Assembly (NCBI GenBank): GCA_001310555.1
Contig: BAXO01000061.1
Span: 1 to 32,920, forward strand
Reading direction: 5' to 3'
DNA: 32,920 bases
From: Bacillus sp. JCM 19058
GTDB lineage: Bacteria > Bacillota > Bacilli > Bacillales_H > Bacillaceae_D
In this document: positions 9,380-16,892 of the stretch, piece by piece
Position numbering within the stretch: the first letter of the stretch is position 1
How the letters are laid out: each line of letters begins with the position of its first letter
Notes under the pieces: model-generated
What the model saw: only the letters and a program-made list of their open reading frames with translations
Database searches by the model: none
What the model was told of the DNA's origin: nothing
Translations under genes and position numbers: made by a program

Positions 9380-10509
9380 TTTGTTTCACCCCAAGCGATA
9401 GTGAAAAAAATCTCAAAGACTCGCTTCCAAAATCCTTTTTTTTCATCGGTTCCTTGTTCATAATAGAGAGGGATGGCGCCAATAATTTGTTCATTTAGCT
9501 TAAATTCGATCTTCCCAACCGGTCGAGGGACTCTGCCCGCATCCTTTGGCGGCTTGTAGAGGGTTATTTCCTTTGATAGCTCTGCTCTCTCCCCTTCAGT
9601 TAACGGATATATAAAGTCATGCTCAGCATAAACCTTATTCTTGTAAAAATCGTCTTTTATTTCCTTAATGATGCCTTCGTTGAGGAGAGCATCGAGTGTA
9701 AAGTTTTCAAAGCCCCAGTCGAAGAGATTCATATGATCATACCAATCGCTCGGTGCATTTAATGTGACGACAATGAGATCAAGTCCGTCCTTTGAAGCTG
9801 TTGATACGAGTGTGCGGCTGGCTCGTTTCGTAAAGCCTGTCTTCCCTCCGGTCGAATGAGGATAAAGCTCTGTCAGCAGTCGGTTTTTATTTTTCCAGCG
9901 AACATCGCTCTCTTCAACGCGATGGGACTTTGTAGATGTAATCGTTTGGTAATCCTCGTTGGCCATAGCATATTGGGTCAAGAGCGCCATATCATAAGCT
10001 GACGAATAATGCTCCTCATGATCATCCAGACCATGAGGGTTTTGGAACAATGTATTGGACATGCCAATTTCGCTGGCCTTTTCGTTCATCAATACGACAA
10101 ACCCTTCGACACTGCCTCCTACATGCTCTGCTATCGCCATTGCCGCATCATTTCCGCTTCTTAGCATTAACCCGTACACAAGATCACTCAGCTTCATTTT
10201 GTCTCCTCTGCGTAAATAGATAGAAGAGCCTTCCGTCCCTTCCGCACGCTCAGAAACCGTTACCACTTCGTCCATTTTGCCTGACTCGATCGCCAGCATC
10301 GCTGTCATAATCTTCGTAATACTTGCGATCCGCAACGACTCATGCTGATTGTTTTCGTACAGTACTCGTCCAGACGATTGTTCCATTAAGACAACGGCCT
10401 GTGCTGAAATCGTGAAATTGCGCTCTTCGCTCTCTTCTGCGAACGTCTGAAGCGGAAAAGTCGCCAGTCCGCAAATTATAATTAGCAAAAGAATTGCTGT
10501 TTTCTTCAT
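9376..10509 (-). CDS. dacB: DacB, sporulation-specific D-alanyl-D-alanine carboxypeptidase
   Basis: Penicillin-binding protein (PBP5*-type) that trims cross-links in spore cortex peptidoglycan. Intact at 377 residues. A secretory signal peptide covers about residues 1-24. The three serine-peptidase motifs are present: S63-I-T-K66, S118-G-N120 and K223-T-G225. A PBP5-type C-terminal beta domain follows and the end is amphipathic (F-W-K-R-V-F-E-I-F-F), likely a membrane anchor. Coupled by overlap to spmA, as in B. subtilis where this operon is transcribed in the mother cell under sigma-E; I could not identify a clear sigma-E promoter here. Confidence 0.95.
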   Translation of the reverse strand: MKKTAILLLIIICGLATFPLQTFAEESEERNFTISAQAVVLMEQSSGRVLYENNQHESLRIASITKIMTAMLAIESGKMDEVVTVSERAEGTEGSSIYLRRGDKMKLSDLVYGLMLRSGNDAAMAIAEHVGGSVEGFVVLMNEKASEIGMSNTLFQNPHGLDDHEEHYSSAYDMALLTQYAMANEDYQTITSTKSHRVEESDVRWKNKNRLLTELYPHSTGGKTGFTKRASRTLVSTASKDGLDLIVVTLNAPSDWYDHMNLFDWGFENFTLDALLNEGIIKEIKDDFYKNKVYAEHDFIYPLTEGERAELSKEITLYKPPKDAGRVPRPVGKIEFKLNEQIIGAIPLYYEQGTDEKKGFWKRVFEIFFTIAWGETK

Positions 10510-10879
10510 CAGATCATCCCGCCCTGTTTTCTTTATTCGCCTTCTTTTTCCATACGAGCTTCGGGAACAAAAGCGTCAGTGCCTGATTGGCAGCATATGC
10601 TCCGCACACTGCCCTTCGCAAGATCTCCTAACATAATAGGAATTCCTATATTAATGACAGCTAAGAATCTCGCAATGAGGGAAGTCGGCCAGCTGCCCGG
10701 TGTGAAACCGGACGTGCTAATCCGCTTATTACAGTAAACGACAGCCGACTTTTTAATGACTGCCAAAAACGGCAGGCAGAGCGGGAATTTCTCACTGATG
10801 AATACGCTCATTTTGACCCCTTGTCTCTCTTTATTAGCCAAGTTTATGCAGGACAACCTAAGATATGACCATCGACACG
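10510..10879. other. Region upstream of dacB without an assignable gene
   Basis: A 107-codon minus-strand open frame (10533-10856) has no recognisable family, but parts look protein-like: A-R-F-L-A-V-I-N-I-G-I-P-I-M-L-G-D-L-A-K. After a one-base change near 10617 it would join another frame ending in A-L-T-L-L-F-P-K-L-V-W-K-K-K just before dacB. Given the many frameshifts in this window it may be a real small membrane protein in the dacB operon, or non-coding. A perfect 14-bp palindrome, ATAGGAATTCCTAT, lies at 10637-10650. Confidence 0.3.
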
Positions 10880-10911
10880 AAAAATAACGTACCTGATTAC
10901 AGGGTACGTTT
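10880..10911 (-). terminator. Intrinsic terminator downstream of the spoVA-type operon
   Basis: AACGTACC and GGTACGTT form a perfect eight-pair stem; on the minus strand it is followed by ATTTTT, on the plus strand by TTAAAA. It is well placed to end the minus-strand operon that finishes at 11212. Confidence 0.7.
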
Positions 10912-11211
10912 TAAAAAAACTAGTATTAAATCAAGGAGCCTTTTAGCTGGAAAATACTTGATTTGCTCGTACTAAAATACACTTCTAGGCTTTGGAGTTC
11001 CGACAACGGTTCCATTAAATAAATCAAATTGTCGCTTCCTATAATGATAAATCAACATAGAGATTAAAAAGAACCTACAGGCGACCTTTTCAGATTTTGG
11101 ATATGTCCTTCTGCTGAATCCTTGTTTAGACTCGAATAATTGAACCGGACTGACATAGCGCTCGTTCGACAATCGTCCCCTTTCGTTGCACAATCACGGA
11201 AGGGGTTTGCT

Positions 11212-12073
11212 TTACGATTCCAAATACTTCTCGAGCGAATGAAGCACTTCGTTCATTTGCTCAGCACACCACTGATAGCTTTTTTTTGACTGGGCGTTGT
11301 CGGTCTCTAGCGCAAATAATTCAAAATCGGCACCGACTTTTTTCAAATTTGCATGCAGTAACGGGAGCTCGGTCGGCTGCGGCACCTGTAATTGATCATC
11401 GAATAGATCGACAGTCAGCTGACCGTACTGATCGACTTGGCCTAAAAATACATTTTCCAAGGCGACGTCCATTTTCGAAAGCTCCGCCTGGAGCCAGTTC
11501 CGATTAAAGCCTCTAGTCGCGAGCGGTTCATCTAGCATTTTGCCGTCTTTAATGACGACTTCAGGCTCCTTCATTGACGGTACTGTTTGATTCAGCATTT
11601 TCGCCGTAATTGGCTGGGCATCCTTTTTTTAACAGAACGTTTAATTCACCATTTCCTTCTAATACGGCAAATTCAACATCGGCAAATTGAAAGGCGTTTT
11701 TTGCTCTGAGCTTCTGCATCAGTTCATCGCTCGTTATTTGCTGTTTTTTCAAGTTGTCCTCAAGAATTTTGCCATCCTTCATTAACGGAATTCCTTTTCC
11801 ATACACAAGCTCACGAAAGGTGGAGCTTTGTACGCTAAGCGCCCCAACCAACCAAGCGACCACTCCCCAGACAATTAAAGCCGTAAGCACTAATCCGCTC
11901 GGAAATGCCAGTTGAATCGAGCCAAGTGCAACGATCAATGTCAGCCCTAGCATCAAGCCAAACTCAAGAAATGTCGCTTCACCTACCGAGCGCCTGCGCA
12001 ATAGCCTGGCAAATGCCGCTAGCAATATAATTCCGATTACGCTACGAATTACAATTTCGAGCCACCCAGCCAT
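11212..12073 (-). CDS. DUF421 plus DUF1657 membrane protein (2Duf type; one frameshift)
   Basis: Three N-terminal membrane helices and the YetF-type domain (DUF421) with L-V-Y-G-K-G-I-P-L-M-K-D-G-K, then a second DUF421-like cytoplasmic section, and a C-terminal stretch (E-L-F-A-L-E-T-D-N) matching the short DUF1657 proteins of this operon. This two-domain architecture is that of 2Duf, the last gene of the spoVA2mob operon, reported to raise spore heat resistance, probably in the spore inner membrane. The T-run 11624-11630 is one base long; corrected length is about 286 residues. ATG at 12073 follows AAGGAG. The fusion and gene order are seen directly; the heat-resistance role is transferred from the known operon. 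Confidence 0.88.
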
Positions 12074-12190
12074 ACCTTTCTCTCCTTCCTTAATCCAGTT
12101 ACAATTTATCCCTTCACTTATAAACGAAGGTAAGAGCTATTAATCAGTTGAGGGCAAAATCACCCTTAGCCGATTTTCCACTTCAACTTG

Positions 12191-12397
12191 CTATTTTCCT
12201 TTATATTGAGGCTCTTCACGTTCAATAAATGACACACGCTTTTCAACCTCAGTAATAACCGTTCTCGTTTTCAGCGCCGCTTGATGATAATCGTTACTTA
12301 CTTCTCGATCGGTTGCTTCAAGCGCCAATGCTGATAATGTCGCCTCGATTCCTTTTAATGAAGCTAATGTTCCTTTCACCTGTGTTGCGACTGACAT
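12191..12397 (-). CDS. DUF1657 protein of the spoVA-type operon (second copy)
   Basis: Intact 68-residue soluble protein, predicted all-helical, ending in E-R-E-E-P-Q-Y-K-G-K. It shares the pattern L-K-x-x-x-A-x-L-x-x-x-A-L-E and the final E-E-P-Q-Y with the copy at 14819. GGGGGGAG lies upstream of the ATG. Sits between spoVAEb and the DUF421-DUF1657 gene, its usual position in spoVA2mob operons. Molecular function is not known. Confidence 0.88.
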   Translation of the reverse strand: MSVATQVKGTLASLKGIEATLSALALEATDREVSNDYHQAALKTRTVITEVEKRVSFIEREEPQYKGK

Positions 12398-12417
12398 GAT
12401 GCGCTCCCCCCTAAATG

Positions 12418-12768
12418 CTACCCTTTTGGTTTGAAAACCAACGAGGCAAGAAATCCAAAAATAATTGCTGCTGAAATTCCGGCACTCGTTACTTCAAATA
12501 TTCCAGTAATAACGCCGATAATACCGTTTAGCTCAGCCTCGGCCATTGCTCCGTTCACCAATTGGTGCCCGAAGCTCGTAATCGGAACCGTTGCACCCGC
12601 TCCAGCAAAATCGGCAAGTCGCTCGTACCAGCCAAATCCGCTAATCACTGCCCCGGTAACGACTAGCACTGTCATCGTATGAGCTGGTGTTAAACGGGCA
12701 ACGTCCATCAAAATTTGACCAATGACACAAATCAATCCACCGATAACAAATGCCCAAAAAAAGATCAT
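12418..12768 (-). CDS. spoVAEb: SpoVAEb, stage V sporulation membrane protein
   Basis: Intact 116-residue membrane protein of the SpoVAC/SpoVAEb family, part of the channel for calcium-dipicolinate across the spore inner membrane. The family text G-F-G-W-Y-E-R-L-A-D-F-A-G-A-G-A-T-V-P is present, followed by G-H-Q-L-V-N-G-A. The ATG overlaps the spoVAD stop (ATGA), so translation is coupled. Confidence 0.95.
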   Translation of the reverse strand: MIFFWAFVIGGLICVIGQILMDVARLTPAHTMTVLVVTGAVISGFGWYERLADFAGAGATVPITSFGHQLVNGAMAEAELNGIIGVITGIFEVTSAGISAAIIFGFLASLVFKPKG

Positions 12769-13780
12769 TGTCGCACCCCTCTCGCTTCAATTGAGACTGC
12801 ATGAGCTATACAAGGGATCGTTTCTTTCTGCTGATAGGACATCGGCGAAAGCAAGGCTCCTGTTGCCACAATTAAAATTCGCTTCAGCTCGCCTGAACGC
12901 AGCTGATTTAGGAAATGTCCATAGGTTACAACCGCTGAGCAGCCTGGTCCGCTTGCACCAGCTTGGACAGGCTGCCCTTTTCTGTACAGCATTAAGCCAC
13001 AATCCATTAAGCGCCCGTCCTCGATCTGAATATCCTTTTCGGTTAGAAGCTCACGCGTAAGCGGCAGCCCAATTTTACCGAGATCCCCCGTAGCAATGAC
13101 ATCATAATAGTCGGGTCGATTTGCCGATCGCGAAAATGGGCTTCAATCGTTTCAGCAGCAGCTGGCGCCATCGCTCCGCCAAGATTAAACGGATCGGATA
13201 GCCCCATATCAACGACTTGACCGATCGTTGCTGAAGTAACGACGGGACCTTCCCCTTCCTTCGAAACGATCGCTGCACCGGCGGCAGTCGCTGTCCATTG
13301 AGCTGTCGGCGGCTTCTGGCCTCCGTATTCTGTCGGATAACGAAACTGCTTTTCGGTCGCAGCATTATGTCCGGATGCGGCTGTTATGACTCGCTCTGCT
13401 CCCTGTGCATTGACCAAAAACGAAGCAAGTGCCAAGCCTTCCATCGACGTTGAGCAAGCGCCAAACAAGCCTACATACGGGATACTAAGCGTTCGGCAAG
13501 CAAAACTGGAAGGTGTCACCTGGTTAATTAAATCACCAGCAAGCATAAAATGGATATCCTTTGTCGTCAGGCCTACTTTCTCAATGGCCCGATTGGTGGC
13601 TTCCTCAAGCATGACCCGCTGAGCTTTTTCATAGGAATCCTGTCCAAGCCATAAGTCTGAATGGAGAATATCAAAAGCGTGTGCCAACTCCCCCTCTGCT
13701 TCGAAGGGACCTCCTATTGTACCGGTGGAAATAATGACAGGCTGATGCTCAAAAACCCAGGTTTGATGTCCTTGCAGCAT
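12765..13780 (-). CDS. spoVAD: SpoVAD, dipicolinate-binding stage V sporulation protein (one frameshift)
   Basis: Thiolase-fold protein on the outer face of the spore inner membrane that binds dipicolinic acid for uptake. Typical motifs: G-P-F-E-A-E-G-E-L-A-H-A-F-D, L-A-G-D-L-I-N-Q, and the pseudo-catalytic F-G-A-C-S-T-S-M-E-G. The frame breaks at GGG 13113-13115, one base short; adding it gives P-D-Y-Y-D-V-I-A-T-G-D-L-G-K-I-G and about 338 residues, the B. subtilis length. GGAGGG precedes the ATG. Lies 12 bases after spoVAC. Confidence 0.94.
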
Positions 13781-13792
13781 TCCATTACCCTC

Positions 13793-14280
13793 CTACATCA
13801 TCATTTGTGTGTTACATTGTAAAATCGTTTTAATTAAAGCGATGAAAAAAGCGGCAACTGTACCGAAAACAATAACAGAGCCGGCTAGCTTAAACATGTT
13901 ACCACCGACCCCAAGAACATAACCCTCTGTTCTATGCTCAATCGCAGCCGAAGCGATCGAGTTTGCAAAGCCTGTAACCGGAACAGCAGTCCCTGCGCCC
14001 GAAAACTGAGCAAGGCGATCGTAAAAGCCTAAGCCCGTAAATAAGACTGAGATAAAAATAAGCGTCGCTACAGTCGGACTTCCTGCTGTTTTCTCAGTAA
14101 AATCAAAAAAAGGTATAATACATAATTTGAATCACTTGCCCGATAATGCTTATAAAACCCCCGACAAAAAAAGCGCGAATACAATTTTTTTAATACGGGA
14201 CGCTTCGCCTCGTACCGCTTCGCCATCGCCTGGTACGCCTGCTGGGTCGGTGTTGCATTCTTTTGTTTGCTCATTGACAT
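13793..14280 (-). CDS. spoVAC: SpoVAC, stage V sporulation membrane protein (two frameshifts)
   Basis: Polytopic inner-membrane protein of spores, thought to act as the mechanosensitive channel in dipicolinate movement. The N terminus (Y-Q-A-M-A-K-R-Y-E-A-K-R-P) is intact, then the T-run 14185-14191 and the A-run 14105-14111, each one base long, break the frame. Repaired, it reads G-G-F-I-S-I-I-G-Q, F-T-E-K-T-A-G-S-P-T and F-Y-D-R-L-A-Q-F-S-G-A-G, all family signatures; length about 161 residues. AAGGAG precedes the ATG. Confidence 0.92.
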
Positions 14281-14298
14281 ACAAGCTTCAACTCCTTT

Positions 14299-14740
14299 CT
14301 ATCCCTTCATCCACGTTTCGAGCTGTTTAATTTTCTCGTCTAACTGCTTTTTGCTAATTGATTGTTCCTGCAGCCTTTCCTCGAGCTTTTCCAGCTCGAT
14401 ATAAATTTTTTTATCGGTAGACACATGGATGCTCGCCTTAGGGTAACGCTCCTTAATGCGTTTGTGTGCCTGTCTTCGTATTTCTTCAAGTCTAAATCTG
14501 GATAACTGTTTCACTCGCGGTGCCAAATAAATTGATTCATCAACACTGACTCCTTTTACTTCTAGTACTTCATCCATCGAAAAAAGAAGCCGTTTGGCAA
14601 TGTCTGCTTTTTCTTGTTTCTGTTCATGATTGTTGCCAATTTGCAATGGCTTGACCGCTTTCCCCTGCAGCTGAGTACCCTGACAGCCGCTAATAATAAA
14701 TCCAATGATAACAGTTAATAGTATCGTTTTTTTTCACCAT
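14299..14740 (-). CDS. YhcN/YlaJ-type sporulation lipoprotein (one frameshift)
   Basis: Small lipoprotein: after removing one base from the T-run 14727-14734 the N terminus reads as a signal peptide with lipobox I-S-G-C (about residue 20). The rest is charged and helical, with Y-L-A-P-R-V-K-Q-L and a C-terminal coiled-coil-like segment. The corrected length is about 146 residues. Proteins of this type occupy the same position in spoVA2mob operons, and B. subtilis YhcN is a spore lipoprotein. The family call rests on length, lipobox and context; function is uncertain. Confidence 0.75.
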
Positions 14741-14818
14741 GCTTCCCCCGTTCGGATTCGGTTATGTAACTCCCCACCTCAATTAAAAAGGGGGAGAGTG
14801 GACTGTTCAAAAAGAACT

Positions 14819-15022
14819 TTATTGGCGATATTGCGGCTCTTCCTGCTGAATTTGCTCCAGCCGCGGCTGAAGCCCGTTTATGATTCCCTGTGTTTGCTGA
14901 GCCATTTGCTGAAACAATTGTTTAGCTTGCTGATTATCGGTTTCAAGTGCAAATGTTTCAAGGTTAGCCTGAGCGCTTTTTAAACCCGCCATCGTCTGTT
15001 TCATTTTTGTACCAACCGTCAT
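14819..15022 (-). CDS. DUF1657 protein, first gene of the spoVA-type operon
   Basis: Intact 67-residue helical protein containing L-E-T-F-A-L-E-T-D-N and ending E-E-P-Q-Y-R-Q. I chose the ATG at 15020-15022 because GGAGGT lies seven bases upstream; a longer in-frame start would displace it. It heads the seven-gene minus-strand operon. A sigma-G promoter would be expected in the 237 bases upstream but none is convincing by eye. Confidence 0.88.
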   Translation of the reverse strand: MTVGTKMKQTMAGLKSAQANLETFALETDNQQAKQLFQQMAQQTQGIINGLQPRLEQIQQEEPQYRQ

Positions 15023-15259
15023 CCATGCGACCTCCTTCTTCATTGTAAAAGCTAATGCTTCATCTTTTAGAGTGAATAAAAATAGCGAAACTATGAGATA
15101 CAAATTTTGGTTAAATTTAAATGGCTTGCTGGATAAAGCGAGTCGTCTCCGTCCAAACTATAATGATTTCTTACACGTACAGCTTTCATCAGTTAGAGCG
15201 AGCAAAGATATACAGGTAGTGCTCTCCTCAGTTTAATTCGGGATAATGGAGTGAGCGAT

Positions 15260-15955
15260 TTGAGTACAAATTTCATTAGTTTAACGATCGAATTACTAGT
15301 TGGATTCTTTGCCCTGCACATCGCCACCAAAATTCTTGGAAAAAACCAAATAACACAGCTCACCCCGTTTGATTTTATTTCTGCGCTCGTGTTAGGGGAG
15401 TTGGTAGGAAACGCGATTTACGATCCGGAGATCGGACTCCAATACGTCATTTATGCTGTCTTCTTTTGGGCGGCACTAATTTATTCAGTCGAAATGCTTA
15501 CCCAAAAATTTTATGCGACGAGGGCAATGCTGGAGGGAAGGCCGTCGATGGTAATCGTTGATGGGCAGATTCAATATAATGAGCTAAAAAAAAGAATAAG
15601 CTGGATTTAAACCAGCTGCAGCACTTGCTACGCGAAAACGTTTTTCCGTACGCGAGGTTCAATACGGTATTATTGAAACAAACGGTTCAGTCAGCGTGTT
15701 AAAAAAAAGCACCCATTTGCGACGCCGACCAATATGGAAGCGAACATTCCAGCATCCCCTGTATATTTACCGATTTCGATCATTTTAGACGGAGAAGTAA
15801 TGACGGAAGGACTCAAAAAAATTAATCAAACACCGGAATGGCTTGAGTCTGAGCTACTGGATCGCGGCATCCCTAACCCACAAGCAGTCCTCTACGCCGA
15901 ATGGCGCGACAGCGACGGGCTTGAAGTACAAACGTATAAGTCTGCAAAGAATTGA
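15260..15955 (+). CDS. DUF421 (YetF-type) membrane protein, divergent from the spoVA operon (about three frameshifts)
   Basis: Three N-terminal membrane segments with the family motif G-K-N-Q-I-T-Q-L-T-P-F-D-F, then the cytoplasmic DUF421 region (S-M-V-I-V-D-G-Q-I-Q-Y-N-E-L-K-K; R-E-V-Q-Y-G-I-I-E) and a tail ending W-R-D-S-D-G-L-E-V-Q-T-Y-K. Unlike the 11212 gene it has no DUF1657 tail. Frameshifts lie at the A-run 15586-15593, T-run 15641-15645 and A-run 15701-15708; corrected length about 230 residues. TTG 15260-15262 is preferred as start because GGAG lies eight bases upstream. B. subtilis YetF homologues are spore-membrane associated; role here not established. Confidence 0.82.
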
Positions 15956-15961
15956 AGCGAC

Positions 15962-16108
15962 ATGCGATGTTACGAAAATGAGAAGGGCATTTGCTCTGAA
16001 TGGAGATATGTGTTCGATGAAGCGCTGCCTATTTCTCCGTTGCTTGATGAGCTTAAGCAACAATCTTTCCCGAACGTTCATTCGGTAAGCGGTCAGCTCT
16101 ATTTCTAG
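15962..16108 (+). CDS. Possible small protein after the DUF421 gene
   Basis: A 48-codon frame starting six bases after the DUF421 stop, with protein-like composition (Y-E-N-E-K-G-I-C-S-E-W-R-Y, then P-I-S-P-L-L-D-E-L). No strong ribosome binding site is visible. It is in the same frame as the upstream gene across a single TGA, so it could be a natural C-terminal extension of that protein if the stop is an error. No family recognised. Confidence 0.4.
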   Translation: MRCYENEKGICSEWRYVFDEALPISPLLDELKQQSFPNVHSVSGQLYF

Positions 16109-16167
16109 ATCAGACGACGTTTTTCTTTTTTTTCGTAATAAAATGACTCTCGCCTAGTCGTATCAAT

Positions 16168-16195
16168 TTGCAGTAATTTGCAAAACGTTTAAAAT
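16168..16195 (+). promoter_or_regulatory. Sigma-A promoter for the phasin-ubiB region
   Basis: TTGCAG at 16168-16173 and TAAAAT at 16190-16195 are 16 bases apart. Transcription would start near 16202, about 245 bases before the phasin-like gene. GCAAAACGTTT inside the spacer resembles the candidate cre before resD. Confidence 0.55.
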
Positions 16196-16202
16196 AGAAA
16201 GT

Positions 16203-16447
16203 AAGTATCTCAGGGAGTCGATAGCTGGGGATACGAAAAAAAGATCGGCTTGGAAAGAAATCCTCACCGCGGCCTTACCAATTGGCATGCGCAAAAAGGC
16301 CCATCATACGAATTTAGCAAACTCTACCGCCGGACAGTACAGCCTTCGGGACCTTTCTCCGCTGAGGAAAATCGGCTATCGTAAACCTTCTACGCTTCAC
16401 TTGAAGATGGAGGGCTTCCCTAAACATTGATAAGGAGGATGCTTCTA
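16203..16447 (+). promoter_or_regulatory. Long 5' leader with possible structured RNA or small ORF
   Basis: About 245 transcribed bases precede the phasin-like start. Possible helices: a closing pairing of 16219-16228 (CGATAGCTGG) with 16372-16381 (TCGGCTATCG), ten pairs with two G-T; GGCCTT with AAGGCC near 16271-16309; and CCTTCT at 16386-16391 able to pair with the AGGAGG ribosome binding site at 16433-16438. No known riboswitch class was recognised. Two overlapping frames of 45-60 codons also look somewhat protein-like, one beginning at ATG 16288 and ending at TGA 16431, so a short gene is the alternative. Confidence 0.4.
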
Positions 16448-16752
16448 ATGATGAGAGAGCTAATCAAAAGTGTTTATGCACTGGGGCTCGGTGCAGCAGT
16501 AACTGGAAAAGAACAGGTCGAAAAGGTCGTTGATGAGCTCGTCAAAAAGGAGAAATCAGTCGGAACGAATCGTCTCAGCTCATTGACGAGTTGATTCAAA
16601 AAGGAGAAAAGGCACATACAGATCTGGAGTCCATGGTTCAAGAACGAATTAATCGGATCCTGTCTGACATGAACGTCGTGACAACTGATCAGCTCGAGCA
16701 GCTCGAACAAAGAATCGCTGCCCTTGAAGAAGAGCGAGAAAAAGAGTCGTAG
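16448..16752 (+). CDS. Phasin-like coiled-coil protein (one frameshift)
   Basis: Small helical protein beginning L-I-K-S-V-Y-A-L-G-L-G-A-A-V-T-G-K-E-Q and ending in a coiled coil (Q-L-E-Q-L-E-Q-R-I-A-A-L-E-E-E). This pattern, a short hydrophobic helix plus coiled coil, is that of the phasin-family proteins often annotated beside AarF/UbiB genes in Bacillaceae. The frame breaks at GG 16562-16563, one base short; corrected length is 101 residues. AAGGAGG precedes the ATG. Phasins coat polyhydroxyalkanoate granules, but nothing here shows that this one does; no granule synthesis genes are in the window. Confidence 0.7.
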
Positions 16753-16777
16753 CGTTATTTTTATCGGTGTACGCAAC

Positions 16778-16817
16778 GAGCGCCTCCTAAATGCTTAGGT
16801 AAGCTGGGAGGTGCTTC
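16778..16817 (+). terminator. Hairpin between the phasin-like gene and ubiB
   Basis: GAGCGCCTCC and GGAGGTGCTT can form a ten-pair stem around an 18-base loop. No T-run follows directly (the next is some 15 bases on), so it may attenuate or stabilise RNA rather than terminate fully. Confidence 0.35.
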
Positions 16818-16892
16818 CTCTAAATACGTTTATTTTTTTGGGGCTAGGGAATACATTCAATGGAGTCCGTAAGAATAGAAAGGGTTGTTCTC

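Noticed and set aside
10681..10740. Riboswitch-like text (CGGTGTGAAACCGG) upstream of dacB
   Set aside because: It superficially recalls the cobalamin box but the ordered conserved blocks are absent.
10972..11193. 73-codon minus-strand frame after the DUF421-DUF1657 gene
   Set aside because: No ribosome binding site, no family resemblance, and composition unlike the neighbouring genes; it lies between the operon end and its terminator.
16288..16431. 47-codon frame inside the phasin leader called as a gene
   Set aside because: No ribosome binding site and an overlapping frame is equally protein-like; kept only as an alternative in the leader entry.
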